Source of the DNA: Capronia americana
Lineage: Eukaryota; Ascomycota; Eurotiomycetes; Chaetothyriales; Herpotrichiellaceae
Assembly: GCA_016110215.1 (NCBI GenBank)
Contig: JADWQD010000003.1
Coordinates: 1,240,001-1,304,000 of the forward strand
Length of the DNA: 64,000 nucleotides
Reading direction: 5' to 3'
Shown piece by piece: positions 1 through 12,355 of the stretch. Under the pieces are notes generated by a model. That model saw only the letters and a program-made list of their open reading frames with translations. It had not been told where the DNA came from and made no database searches. The translations under genes and the position numbers were made by a program. Numbering within the stretch: position 1 is the stretch's first letter; each line of letters opens with the position of its first letter.

Positions 1-119
1 AAAGCAAAGACAAAGACACAAGCAAGATACCGGCGTGGGTGCAGAGTGCCAAGGAGGGGGATGTGGTGGACTTGTTTGGAGACAAGTATGTTGTGTGTGC
101 GCTTGAACAGTTGTCTTGA
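1..119 (+). CDS. C-terminal end of an unidentified protein (5' truncated)
   Basis: Frame 3 is open from the window edge and ends in TGA at 117-119. It encodes 38 residues that end in LFGDKYVVCALEQLS. The mix of charged and hydrophobic residues reads like genuine coding sequence, and the other two forward frames do not give a comparable peptide. The rest of the gene lies outside the window, so no family can be named. Confidence 0.5.
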   Translation, partial: SKDKDTSKIPAWVQSAKEGDVVDLFGDKYVVCALEQLS

Positions 120-690
120 GGGTGAAGAACACTAGTGATAGCATATATCACGCACGTACGGATACTGTAGATAGACCGAGTCGAGGACACCAGACCTCTT
201 TTCTCTCGCGGATATAGATCGAAGACGAAACTGCCGGCACGCAGCATAGGATAATCGAATCCCGAAAGCTCGAACTCGCACAGCCCTCCACCACCCAGGC
301 ACTGCACTCACAGTAACAAGCCGTGTACGATACTGTGTCTACAATGCCGAAGTGTGGGCGCATCTACAGATCTCCCCTGCACGCCGTGCATGCCCTGATC
401 CTGGTGGTGGGAGAGGATCTCAGGGATCTCTCTACTGTCCATCCTCTGCCCGCATTTCGGGCATCTTGATTGGCGGAAGGCCAGCAGGAGCTGCAGCCCA
501 TACATCAAGCACAATGCCACACAGAAATACTTCAGGGTTTATTCCGTGTTTATTAAATCGGAGCGAGTCCTACAGTACCTACTGCTACCTGCAGTTAAGT
601 GCACTGTTTGTCCTGATCCTGTCGTCGTCACATTATCATCCTTCATCCTCCGGTCAATGCACAATTTTCGGCGAAACAATCAATCAGTAA
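120..690. other. Intergenic, tail-to-tail
   Basis: This stretch separates the 3' end of the truncated plus-strand gene from the 3' end of the minus-strand carboxypeptidase. It should hold both terminators and 3' UTRs. The short ORFs on both strands have no convincing protein character. Confidence 0.6.
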
Positions 691-2769
691 TTAATATGTC
701 CGTCTTGCAAATCGGCCCTTCGGAATGATGGGCTGTTTCGCAGGCGCAGACGAGCCCGTCGCGCTTGCTGCCGAGCTCGAACTGCTGGTCGGGAGCGGCA
801 CAAATGACTCGGTGTGGGTGGCGGTCGGGGCGCCCGAAGTACCGCCTTGACTTCCATTTACGGGCATGGTTCCTGTTGCGATATCTAAACCATTGATGGC
901 GCGGCTGAAGAAGCCTAGTGCGGCAATGGGTTGGTAGAAGGGGACCTCGTGGCCGGACTCGTAGATACGGGTGAATGAGAAGTTGCCGTACTCGCGAGTT
1001 TCACCGTACTCCACGCCGTCGACCACAAAGGGCACGTAGCCGGCCTTTTTGAATTGTACCGAGTGCTCGTATTGGGTGGCGAGCGAGACGGCCTGTCCGC
1101 CGAACCAGTTGCAGATGTAGTCTGCGTCTCCGTACACCAAGGTGACGCGAACTGAAGAGTTGAGGATCTGTTCAATGTCGGAGAGGAAGTTGAGGTACAC
1201 AAAGTCGCCTGTCTGCTGGAAGGCGAAGTAGACCTCGTCGTTGGCCGTCTCGGTGTAGTTGGTATCCACGCCGAGGGCTTGTTGCGTCGAGGGTAGATTG
1301 AGGAAGTCCACAAAGTAATCCGCTGGGGTGGGGTCGACGTAGGGGTGGCGGATATCGTACACGCCGCGCTCGCCATAGAAATAGTAGGGAGATTCCACAT
1401 TGTCGCGGCACATGTCCTCGGCTTCGGTGCAGACGGCCTGTCCATTAAGTGTCGTGATGTCGGCGGCCGCGCAGAGTGAGATTTGGTCCAAGCAGCCGTT
1501 GTACATGTTGCAAGCAAAGTTCATGTAGTCGAAGACGGTATCGTTGACAGCTTTGATGCCGTAAGTGTTGTTGTTGGCGAAAAGAGGATAGTAGGGAGCT
1601 TGTATATATTCGTCGACGATGCCATTAATTATGCCCAGGTTGGCGAACTCAAAGGCCTTGCCTGACTGAGTGCCGTTGAGAATTGCTTGGTTCTGCTGGT
1701 AGAAGTAGTTGAAGAAGGCTGGACCATAGTGACCTAGGACAACCGTCAGTGACTGTATACCGATGATCGCCCAAGAGAGCGCTCACCTCCGTAAGACTCA
1801 GTCCAGAGGTTGAATTGTGTCGATTGGACCTTGGAATCGAGTTGTGGGAGCGCCGCGTAGAAGCCTTGTAGGACCTCCCAGGCAGCGATGGCGGCAAGAT
1901 CAGTCGTGTCTAAAGGCTCCATTAGTAGCTGTAGTGTTGCTGTAGCAGTCAAAAGCCGGCTCACCGATCGCGGTCGCGTTAATGATGGGGTATCTTCCTG
2001 TCACGTTTGCCTCCGAAGCGGGAATGAATTGACCAAAGTTGGGATCGATCGAGCCAGGTCCCTGAGTCGATATGTCAGCTCCCTCTCTTGTAGCTGGCTT
2101 CCCTTGATCCTCACCTTCGAACCGTATGAGAAGCCGACACCTAGCGGCTGGCTGAGAAAGATCATGTTTGAAGCCTCATTCCAAGCGTACGGGTTCAGCT
2201 GGGTGACCAGGTCTTCGGTGACATTGCAGGGGCCAAGCTCTACAGAACATCATTAGTCCTTGGTCGAATTTCCGTACCAGATTGAATCTGTGCTCACCTT
2301 CGAACATGCCGATCAAGGAGTCACTGCCCGGTCCTCCATTAAGCCACAAGGTGATTGGGTCGTTGGCCGGGTCATGTCTTGACTCAAAGAACCAGAAGAA
2401 GCTGTGTACATCCGGCGCCAGGTTTATGAAGCCTGCGTAGGAATTGACACCTGGCGTGGTCTCGCAGACGCCCTTTTCAACGGTTAGCAAGGCAAGAGAT
2501 TACGGAGAAAAACTGGCTTGGAAACTGGCGCAATGCTTCTTGGGCTTCACAGGAGTCCTCACCTCTTTACCCGGCTCTTTGTAAGTGATGTTGATGCCAT
2601 TGGGAGTGGTAATGGTCTTTACGCCCGTGGGTTCCGCTGGTAATTGCCGAGGCGAAATTTGAAGCTTGGGGCCTTTCGGGTTTCTTCTGCTATGAACGAC
2701 AGGTCCTTTGGCTGCTGAGACGCCAGCAACAAGTGCGCCGAGGAGGGAAAGGACTTTCGCAGCATGCAT
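691..2769 (-). CDS. Secreted serine carboxypeptidase (peptidase family S10, carboxypeptidase S1-like)
   Basis: Releases C-terminal amino acids from peptides outside the cell or in the vacuole. Rebuilt as six exons: 2769-2563, 2472-2298, 2239-2115, 2061-1965, 1909-1787 and 1733-691, giving 589 residues with all junctions in frame. The ATG at 2769 opens a signal peptide (MHAAKVLSLLGALVAGVSA). Family landmarks are the substrate-binding WLNGGPGSDS, the nucleophile motif WTESYGGHYGP (Ser about 240, split by the last intron), the acid motif YGDADYICNW (Asp about 447) and ESGHEVPFYQP (His about 504), so the full catalytic triad is present. The C-terminus is a Ser/Ala-rich tail and has no clear GPI signal. 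The motifs and spacing match S10 enzymes, so the family call is firm; the substrate preference is not known. Confidence 0.95.
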
Positions 2770-4565
2770 TTTGAAAGTTGCTCGGACGGCAAGGTGGGGG
2801 AGAGGAAGCTGCAAGTGTAAGAGACGGTCCCGAAAACTTCACTCTGCCCTCAGTTTCAAGTGAATGTAGTGTAACTGAGTAATCACAGCTCCAAGGCGGA
2901 CAGATGCGCTCCAAAGGTAAGGGAAGGTTGGACTTCGAGCACGCGCACAGGTTTAAGTACTAGCAGATTTACCTGCCTCGCTTGTCCACCATCTGCCACC
3001 GCCCGCAGCATCTCTGCGCAAAGCATGGTTGCGAACAATCAACCTAGCGCTGGCGCTAGCTTGGACCTCACTGCACTTCACGGATAGACCGAGATGTGAT
3101 CTTGTCTCTGCTGGTTTGCGGGCAAACCATTTGTCGGAGGAAGAGGCTGTCTGGGTTCTGTCGATGTTCGATGACGTTCGCCACGACAAGAAGTAGCATT
3201 GGAGCAGGGATCCAAGCTATAGCCAAACCTTAAGGGTGGAGTTCGTCTGGAGAAGACTGAGCTTTCGACATTCCTGTTCTAGGGTTAGTAGGTGGTAGAG
3301 CTCACTGCCCTTGTCATTTCCCAATCCACATCTGGCAGGTAGGCATCGGGCGGAACGGCGAAATGCATCGAGGACGCAGTAGAAGGCAAACTGCATATGT
3401 GCAAGCATGAGATAAGATTGTGCCTTTCGGAGCATGTACTGGATCAGGGAACTCGCAGATCTCGAAGCTGTGACTCGTCAATTTGCCAGGTACAGCTTGC
3501 GAGAGCCAGTCAGATCTCCTGCACGGAATACACCAGATTTGCATCATGAGTGTTCGATTCTCTTGCCGCCAATCGGCTTTGGATTCCTGCCACTGTCTGC
3601 TCAAGGTATGCATTCGCAGAAGTTTAGCAGCCCCTCCACAGACGCTGGTTGGTTGTCTGCCCATATGAGACAATTCCGAAGTGATGCGCCTGCCCGAACG
3701 GGCCGAGTTGTGCGATGTCTTGGGGGCCTAGCAAACGTTATGTGACAAGCGTCTGGTGGCATTGCTTTTGAGGCTTCTCTGCAGCTTGGCTTTGGTTCCG
3801 CCGTTCGGCAGGTAAGCAGCTAGCCAGTAAGAGCCCGGTCGCCCGTCTGGGGACTCCTATGGTGGTCGGGCTGGCAGCAGCCTATTTCGCCATTTCGGCG
3901 TTATCAGAGCTGGATCACGGTAGGGTCCGAAGGATCTTCCTAGCCTCGACGAATGACGTCCTCTTATCTCTATTGCCACTTGTGGTGGCCCATAAGGTAA
4001 CATCGCAGGGACGAATTCCACCAGGATAAGCCGATCACCTGGCGGGGATTCGAGGCTAGCCCAGTAGAGAGAAGAAGGGAAATGTAGAACGCAGGCGGGG
4101 TTAAAGCGTACTCGTAGATAGCTGCTACATAATGGGTCAGCATGGGTGCCTTGTGAATTTGTGACATGAGCTTCTTCTTTCTAGGCTAGCGCAGGCCTGA
4201 ACATTGAAAGTGCAACCTCGGCAGATGGATGGCGGTAGGATATGGATGTTAAGACAAGTCAGCTCTTCCTTGAAGCATGATGAAAGGGCGAAAAAAGCAG
4301 CATGGGCAACTGCATTTGGCCGATGGGCATGACGGGAGGAGCAAGTGAGTAGAAGAAAAGAGAAGTGAGACGAGGTTGAAATATAAGATACCTTATATTA
4401 CGAGGTACCATCAGCCAAAGCAGCCGGATCTGCAAGCCACCCTCGTGTCCGCGTCTGTTCTCAGCTGCCCATAGTCAGCCACATAACGAGGTACTGTACC
4501 AAGAACCAACAGAATTCAATAAGGAGTCAGAATGCAGGTCTCATTTCTTTACGCAGAGGATCTAT
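2770..4565. other. Intergenic, carboxypeptidase promoter side
   Basis: About 1.8 kb upstream of the carboxypeptidase and downstream of the next minus-strand gene. Several ORFs of 60-120 codons occur on both strands, but none resembles a known protein and none joins to another through plausible splice sites. I see no RNA gene or mobile element. Confidence 0.5.
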
Positions 4566-7214
4566 CTAGATGCCCAAGTCGACACCAAGTTGGTCACTGA
4601 TATCAAGGGCCTGCTCCGCATAGCCTAGCTCCTCCCTCTCTTCGATGGTCTGCAGCGGAAACTCGCCCGTGCCCGGCGAGAGCTTGTCGGCATCAAACCC
4701 CTGCAGCCACTGCATGCTCAGGTCCATGTCGTCTTCGGCCATTGCAAACAGGTCTGTCCCGCTTTCCAGGTCGAGGAGCGTGTCGAAATCAGCTTGGTCT
4801 AATTGCTCGAGCTCATCTTTGATGTCCGCGCTGTGTTCCTCGGGCAGATCGTTCAATGCGGCCGCTGCTCCTGCTGTTGTTTGGGAGCTCAAACTCACAT
4901 CTGAACCCGCGGGCGTCCTCGGGGTATATGCGGCAATAAGATTCCGCTCCTCTGGCGCCAGAGTTGAATTCATAAGCAACAAGCTGGCCGTTTGCATGGC
5001 TTCAGGTGGTGGTGTCAGCAACAACGGAGCTTGACCAAGCTTCTGCTCGGCCGCAGGGTGATCCAACGATCCTTTCGCTGCAGGGGCGGCTGCAGCGGCA
5101 GCTGAGACTTGAGCGTTTGTCTTGCGAACGGCCGCATCCAAGAAAGAGAAGGCAAAGTCCGCGGACGCATACATCTCCCGCAGCCTCTGCAACGCTTGCA
5201 TGCAAAAATGGAATTTCCGGATGCTGGCTTGGCGGATGTTGTTGTCCGCTGATTTAATGTCGAGGAGATGGATGATGATGGCCGGGAGCAGGCAGGTAAC
5301 ACCAGTGTTGGGCAAGTAACGGATCATGTCGTGGGCGAAAAGTTCCTTGTACATTTCGGTGATGTCGTCGGCCGCCTCCCGAACCTTCCTCTTCGATAGC
5401 TCCCTCAACTCTGGCGCCACCACGACGTTGGGAGCCGATGGCAGGATTTGTGGTCGATGCAGCGCGCTGATTGCTGTCAGGTATATCCCGTTCAACAGAG
5501 CGCGGTGCAGGTGGATAACTTCTCCGTCGTTTGTGGCTACTCGTTCACGAGTTTCGGGAGCAAAGTAAGCAATCCCAGGAGCTAGGGCCTTGTGCCACTG
5601 ATCGAATTCCCGGTCGCACTGTATCACGTCGGCTGGCTCGGCCGCTGATTTCTTCGGGACCAATCTCATCGTGGTTTCTTGAGTGGCACCAATCTTGTGA
5701 CCGAGCGTGGAATACTGGACCGCCAGGACTTTGCTGATGCAAAGGCACAGCTGCGCGAGACCTATGCACATCTTTGCCAGTGTGACTCGCTTCGAGCTGT
5801 CCTTAACCGCCGGACAACCTCCAAGCATCTTGCTAAGCTCGGGTGATAATGCTTCCGTCTCGAAATCGGTCACGTCGAGCATTTTAACATCGAACTCCCC
5901 GTCGGTGATCCGCATGGGACGTCGCATACCAATGGCGATTAATCGGTCTCGCATGTAACATGACCACCATACGCGTTTCCACAATCGACGCTGTTGCGGT
6001 GTCATGAGAGGGGCGTTGGAGGTGTCGCAGTTCAGTCCTATGGTTCTCGCGAGAGAGGTCGCTATCCCCAGCCAATGCCAGACGTCCTTCGGATCATCGG
6101 GACTTTCATACCAGTATGTCATCAACAAGACTGCCTGCACGACCGTAATGCGGTCAACCTCGTAGTCGAAATCGTACAAGAGTTTGACTTTCTCGAAGAA
6201 AGACTTTCTGGCTGCCTTTCGGGTCATGTAGCCTTGAGCAAGCAAATAACGCATGTCAATGTACGCAGTTGCGGCAAACATGACGGCCTGAAATAGCAAC
6301 AGGCTCATCGTATCGGTGGGTTGATTCTTCTCGATGGTGCTCAAGAAGTCCTGGAGGTCGATGATCGGCATAAAAGGGTACACGTATTGCACATAACAGC
6401 GGAGCAATTCATTTCGGAAGCCAGTCTCCGGAATGAGAAAGGCTCCCTTACTCTGTAGAAACCCAAGATCTTCCATCAAGATTCGAGGGGGTATTGGCCG
6501 AATGAATGGTGGCAGGACGACATTTGGACGGCCTGACTGCTGAGGGAAATAAGACATTGTAGAGGACAGAGTCAATGGCGGAGATAGGTGTTTGCTGCTG
6601 ATGACGGACATGCGTCTAAACCGCTCCTCCTGGCTCAAGCGGTGTCCCTGCGTTTGGTCTAGAGACGTTTTGTTGGCATGGCTTGCAGAAACGATCGGTG
6701 GGAGACACTTACAAAGCATGTGCGGTTTGTGCTGGAATATGTCTTCTTCCGAGTCCTTCAGAGTCTGGCTCGTCTCGCAGGAGGGTATGGTCGGAAGAAA
6801 GTTGTTGAGCTCGTCGATGTCTTCGAAGATGGGGAATTGTGGCAGTTCTTTCTCGTCCTCTGCCGAATTGCATGGCGACTGGTGGAAGAGCTCCCCTTCT
6901 GAGTATGTTTTTCTCCGCCGCTTTCCTTCGGTGACAACACACTCAACCTCGTCCAATCTGCAATTTGTGCATGGAATGCCACTCTCGACGACGTCACTGC
7001 GACCATCAATAAGTCACCACTCACGACGGCGCATATGGCTGTCTCAACTAGCCCAGGAAGGGGGAGCTTACCAACGAACCTTGCGACCACGGCAGCAGTG
7101 GCAAGCTTTGGAAGCCCTTCTCTTCACAGTCCTACCTCCGGCGGACAAGCCTGCCGCTGAAGACTTTCTCTTTGGCGAGGAGTGGGTAGTGGTCGGTGCT
7201 GTCATGGTAGCCAT
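4566..7214 (-). CDS. Zn2Cys6 transcription factor, FarB/CTF1-beta-like
   Basis: Nuclear DNA-binding regulator. Two exons, 7214-7072 and 6996-4566, joined by a 75-nt intron (GTAAGC...CGCAG), give 857 residues. The intron splits the codon of the third zinc-cluster Cys. The cluster is C38-X2-C41-X6-C48-X8-C57-X2-C60-X6-C67, preceded by basic KRRASKA. The long CDVVESGIPCTNCRLDEVEC form is, from memory, the one found in cutinase/fatty-acid regulators of the CTF1-beta/FarB type. A central fungal-specific transcription factor domain (PF04082-like) begins near LLRCYVQYVYPFMPIIDL. The C-terminal part is acidic with Gln/Ala-rich stretches, a likely activation region. The zinc-cluster class is certain. 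The link to lipid or cutin regulation is inference. Confidence 0.9.
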
Positions 7215-8857
7215 GGTGTTCCAGGTGTGAGTTGGGGGGAGGATTTGAGATGTCGAGATCGCGCGAATTGTAAGGAAAGGCGTGTCAGAAAGGTCATGTC
7301 AATAGAACTACGAGCAGCTTCCAACGGACAGGAAGACAACCCAAGCGATGATTTCGAGCGAGGGTCCTGGGTACTGATATGGAGACAATCTGACCGGATC
7401 CGACATGACCCAGGGTCCACCGCGACGGTGTCCAATGACTACACGAGCACTTTTAACGGGAACGCTCAAAAAGAGGTTCCTCACCCCTACCCCGGACTAC
7501 CCCGGCTTGATGGCGAGTGCGTGTCGGGGGTCAACGATTGGAGGACCTACCGATCTGGACCGGGGTTGCTCGAGCCTGTGGAGAATCGAAAAGCTGTCGG
7601 CATCATCCCTTGCCTTGGCGGGCATCTCCCAGCTTTTTGCGTCAGTTTCTTCAACACTAGCACTGGAAGGAAAGGCGAGAGGCTGCAGAACACGAGCATG
7701 GTTTGGAGCTTTGCATCTCATAGGGTACGGGCTCGAAGAGTTCAAAGGCAAAACCCCCCACTAGTCCACACGTGGAGAAGAAAGGGGGAATATCCCCACG
7801 AGCAAGGTTCTTAGCTGCGTTGGCATAGCTTCCGTCCATGCGGCTGGGGACGATGTCCAGACTCCCGTGCAAAAGTGGCACTCTCCGACAAGAGATCATC
7901 ACCGAGATCGCAGACATCACGTCTCTGGGACATGTCACTACTGTGTACAAGCAACACACTCCCAGGGCCACGAAGAAAGCGCCCGACTCAACAGCTTTCG
8001 AAGAATGCTGTCCACGTGGATGAAGGTTCATGATCGTGTAGCCAGTCTTCGCCCGACCCAGTATGGTGGAAAAGGCGGCCGCGATCAGACAACGTCTGGG
8101 CTTGCTTGTGCAAACCGACTGTGTACCCGAGTGCGGAACAAGACTTGTGCAGCAGGGCTAGGACTTAATCCGTCCAACAATAAGAAAATCCGGCCGTATG
8201 GCCGTGCCGACTTATCCTGCTTTTCAAGTGTCCAGGCGCGATTTTGTGCCGGTGGAAATGAGCGTGTTCGGTTATCCAAGCGATTTCGCTCTCGAAGATG
8301 ATTGACTCTCATTACCGAACTAGTCGGATATTGACACGACACGACGTCTTCGACAGGCATAGGGGCGCCTTACAAGAGGCCTGCAGCCAGTTAGCTCGCT
8401 AAGAAAACTTTGCTGGATGGTTGGGGAAGGCGAGCTGGAGGCTGCCCCCGCATTGACGGAGACAAACTTCTCGAGATGCACGACTAGCGCCATGGGCACT
8501 TTCCGAGAGCTGTTTTCGAGACACGCTTTGGCTTTCGAGGGCTTGCCTGACTTGACCACTGAGCGAGGAGTCCACGGGAAACGAATCCCCCAGGTGCGGG
8601 TATCAGTCGGGTCGCTCGATGAGACAAGCGGGTGGCGCGGGGTCTCGTGAGAGGAAAGAAAAGGGTGGAAGGATGGTGAAGGCGTCAGAACGGCGAAGCG
8701 AGTGGGGAAACGGCGACGAGTCAGTGCTTTCTGACCTCGTGCGTGCTGATTCTGTTGCTCTCGCCCTTCTTGCCCCCGGGTCTCCTGACTCGCTCTTTTC
8801 GTGTCCTCGATTTGCTCGTCTTATGAACAAGACATGAGCGGGACTTGGTACCCCAGT
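7215..8857. other. Intergenic, promoter of the Zn2Cys6 gene
   Basis: About 1.6 kb with many short overlapping ORFs (for example 7182-7814 plus and 7657-8031 minus). None has domain-like composition. The part next to 7215 must hold the promoter of the transcription factor, and the part next to 8858 the 3' end of the reductase. Confidence 0.5.
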
Positions 8858-9938
8858 CTAACTCTTCTGAGCTGCTTCGAACCTCTGCGCTTGCGTTACG
8901 AAGTCGACGACAGAATCATGGAAGGGCCGATATGTGATGCCCAGTTCTCTTGCAGCAGTCTTCCCATCTAAATCGTACGACTGATCAATTTCTTGCTTCG
9001 TGTCGGGCAGGCGGATACGCTTGTGGCCCCAGTCAAACTCCTTGATAATGATCTCTGCTGCCTTTTGGTAGGAAAATCTCTCTGGCGATGCGATGGTGAA
9101 ACGTGTATTGCCGACTTCCGGTCGCAGAAGAGACTCAACATGTGCTTGAGCGAGATCTCTAACGTCGATCCAGAATGGAACTCTAGCGAGAGGCATTGGA
9201 TCAACACCAGAGGCTACCTCCCATAGCTTGGCTGCACTGTCATTTAGTTCTTCCAACCTGGCCACTGGGTGGACGAAAGGCCCAAAAATCATGCTGGAGC
9301 GGCAATGTCAGAAATGTGGGAAGGGGTGATGAAGCCAATGACCGCACTTACGGAGGACAGAGAGTTACTATATCGAAGCCGGGCTTCTCTTTTTGAACGA
9401 AGTCCCATGCAGCCAGTTCTGCGAACTTCTTCGACCCGCGGTATGCGACGACCTCGGAAGTGTTGTTGTCTGCAGCTTCCTCGTACGTCAGAGGATTCCA
9501 GTCCGCGGCGGTGTAAGTGAAATGCGGCGGTGCTTTTCGATTGACATCGATGACGGAGGCAAACGAAGAGGTAATGACCACCCTCCGAATCTGCGGAGCT
9601 TGAGCCGCTGCCTTCAACATCGACGTAACACCGTTGATGGCTGGTAAGAGGAAGTCCTTCTCGTTATCTTGGACGCCAAATGTCAATGGGCTGGCCACAT
9701 GAATGACCCCGTCAACGTCCTTCACAGCTTCCTCGAAAGATGTATTTGCTGTGAAGTCGGCGACTTGGACTAAGTCAAGCTTTGACGCATACTGTGGTCT
9801 TGCATCGCGCATAACATTGCCCTTGGACAGATTACGAACGGCAGCTCGTACTCGCAATCCACGCGCGAGCAGGGCGTCAACGACATGAGCTCCGAGGAAG
9901 CCTGTAGCGCCGGTGACCAGCACATAGTTGATAGGCAT
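8858..9938 (-). CDS. NAD(P)-dependent aldehyde/ketone reductase (extended SDR, dihydroflavonol reductase/Gre2-like)
   Basis: Reduces small carbonyl compounds in the cytosol with NAD(P)H. Exons 9938-9352 and 9293-8858 with a 58-nt intron (GTAAGT...CCAG) give 340 residues. The N-terminal Rossmann motif VTGATGFLGAHVV (residues 8-20), the VIHVASP segment, and the catalytic Ser of VITSSFAS together with Y166-x3-K170 in VAYRGSK are all intact. The intron falls inside CPPMIFGP, the conserved region after the catalytic Lys. The length fits the family (about 340). Fungal members range from methylglyoxal reductases to pathway ketoreductases, and no pathway genes lie beside it, so the substrate is unknown. 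It is divergent from the IQM gene. Confidence 0.92.
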
Positions 9939-10512
9939 TGTGATGGAGCAGGCTACAATTATGGCAAATTATTCTGCTCACAAAGGATTTACTCTGCCAG
10001 CGACTGTACCTCACGACCACTTCCATCAGTTCCAAACAGCTCGACAGATGAGCCGATCAATTTCGTACGTAGCATGCTGGGATCATTGGCTTGGCCCCCG
10101 TATGCGGCCGTCGGCGTCTGCTCCGGGCCCTACGAGTAAAGAACCCTGGCGATCGCGTCTGGAAAATCGGTGCAATAACGCCCGAGCTCGCAATTATGGC
10201 ATGCAGTTCGCACCAAAGTGAAACCGATTCTCAGCAATACATAGTGACATAGTAATGATGTCCGTACCAGTCATTCAGATCCGGAAGAGACTGTAGACGC
10301 CGAATTGAGGCCCAACCAAAGCGGACAGGAGCGGATTAGGTGTCCAGCCTCATCTTTTTGGGGTGGAAACGGCCAACTCTTCAAGCCTTGTTGCTTCTCC
10401 AACTCTCAGCCTCGTCCCTGACTGCCTATCATTCACCTGGCCGCGTGGCCTGAACAAGCAGATGAGCATCCCGGACACAATCGGATGTGCCACCATGTGA
10501 AATGCTTCAACA
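9939..10512. promoter_or_regulatory. Divergent promoter region, reductase / IQM-type gene
   Basis: 574 bp lie between the start codons of the minus-strand reductase (9938) and the plus-strand calmodulin-binding gene (10513), so both promoters must be here. I do not see a strong TATA box. Confidence 0.5.
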
Positions 10513-12355
10513 ATGAATACTGACGCCACGGTTGACCGTACGCAGAGAGCTTTGCAGTCGAGAACAGACTTAAGTGCTGAAGAAGCCAAACAAGCGGCAA
10601 TTCTAATTCAGGTCCGGCCGCTCTAACATCTGTAGAATCCATCGAGGGTTGACGAGCACCAGAAAACATATCGAGGACACCGTACTCGTCGTCAGCTGAA
10701 TGGATTTGGTCTTGATGCCTCTACGAGGTGGTACGAGGTCAGTCTGAGACAGCGCGCGCGACACAACCGCCACTGAGGTACGCTCAATAGGCGGTTCGAG
10801 ATGCTCGGTACAAAGAGCTCACTACACCGAGACCTCCGAGCCCAGGCGGGGGACGCGACTCTCCAGACACCAACGCGAACCGAACGACTAGCCTATCTTC
10901 ACCTGCACGGTCGAAATGGAGTCGAGCCGCAGAGATTGCGCGCAGGGCGGGCGCCGACGACCGTTCCCCATCTGTGTCAGATCAGTCTTCCGGCGATCTA
11001 AGCGAAGAGGGCGAAGGCTCAGCAACGAGCGCAACACGGGAAGAGAAAGAAGCTGCGAGGAAGAGACGCGCCGAAGCCAATGCCGTGCGGAAGAAGACAG
11101 CCAAGATGATGGACCTGCAATATTTTCTGGAGATGGTCGACCAGAAACATCGCTATGGTTCGAACCTCCGTAAATATCACAACTACTGGAAGACGCAAGA
11201 TACAGATCAGTCCTACTTCTACTGGCTTGACCAGGGCGATGGGAGGGCCGTGGATCTTCCCGAGTGCAGTCGAGCACGGTTAGACAAGGAGCAGGTGCGC
11301 TATCTCTCGCGGGAGGAACGACTGCAGTATCTGGTCAAGGTCAATGCTGAAGGTTTGCTCGTCTGGGCCAAGAATGGCGAGCTGGTGTGGACCAAGGACG
11401 AACTTTTCAAGGACAGCGTCGATGGGATTGTCCCGATCGATGATCCTTCACCTCAGTGGAAGTACAACGTGCCACCACCTGGTGGAACGGACTCCAGCTC
11501 AAGCTCCTCAGATGACTCAGATGATGACGATGACAATACAGCAGGGGATGAAGGCGAGAGGTATGTGAATGAGGAGGTAGGTAGTCGGTCCATACGATGG
11601 GATCCGGTCGGCCGCTAACCTCCCAACAGTTCCACAGAGCCAGAGGTCTGTCGAAGGTAAAACATGTCAGTGCCGGAGTGCTCTTCAACCACATGATAAG
11701 AACCAGCCTGAAAAAAGGTCACAAATGGATCTTTGTGGCTGATACCTCGTTTCGGTTGTATATCGGGTACAAGCAATCGGGTGCCTTTCAGCACTCGTCA
11801 TTTCTCCATGGGGCACGCATACTGTCTGCGGGTCTCATCAAAGTGAAGCACGGTCAACTGAGAAGGCTGTCACCTCTGAGCGGACACTACCGCCCACCAG
11901 CAGCTAATTTTCGAGCCTTTGTGCACAGCTTGCGCGACGAAGGTGTCGACATGTCGCGCGTGTCGATCTCCCGAAGCTATGCTGTTCTGGTCGGGCTTGA
12001 GACGTACACCAAGGTACGCAAACAGCTGAAAAATGCAGAAGCTTCGGTAGTCCACGAGAAGGACAAACTGCTGAACCCTGATAAAGTCAAATTGGAGGAA
12101 GAGGCGCAAAGAGATAAGTCGCAGAGCGCGGAAACTGAGAGGCTCTACCTCGAAAAGCAACGTGAAGCCGAGGAACGGGAAGCACGGGAACGCAAAGCTA
12201 GGCGCAGTCTGGCAGGGAGACTGTCAAATGCCGTTAGTAAACTCGGTTTGCAGAAACGGAGTGCCGATAGCACCTCTGCGGGAGAGGAACAGGCAAAGAG
12301 AATTTTGGGAACAGGCCCAGAAGACGGCGTACCGCCACCAGAAGGGCAAAGATGA
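10513..12355 (+). CDS. IQ-motif calmodulin-binding protein, homologous to plant IQM proteins
   Basis: Likely binds calmodulin; the molecular role in fungi is unknown. Four exons, 10513-10611, 10663-10737, 10791-11576 and 11630-12355, separated by introns of only 51-53 nt, give 561 residues. The first two exons are too short to stand out as ORFs. The ATG at 10513 follows an in-frame stop. The IQ motif is IQKTYRGHRTRR (residues 32-43) and is cut by intron 1 directly after Gln33. Next come RWYEAVRDARYKE and the IQM core: HRYGSNLRKYHNYW, YFYWLDQGDGR, GAFQHSSFLHG and PLSGHYRPPAANFRAF. An acidic Ser/Asp run lies near residues 290-310, and the C-terminus is a Glu/Lys/Arg-rich coiled coil. The third junction (EE|FHRARG) is the least certain; another donor at 11561 could shorten it. 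Confidence 0.88.

Noticed and set aside
6648..6712. Perfect donor GTAAGT with a plausible acceptor inside the first Zn2Cys6 gene
   Set aside because: The 65-nt segment is not a multiple of three, so removing it would shift the frame, whereas the unspliced frame is open throughout and protein-like. It could still be a rare alternative intron.
7182..7814. 210-codon plus-strand ORF
   Set aside because: It overlaps the first exon of the zinc-cluster gene on the other strand, and its composition is not protein-like.
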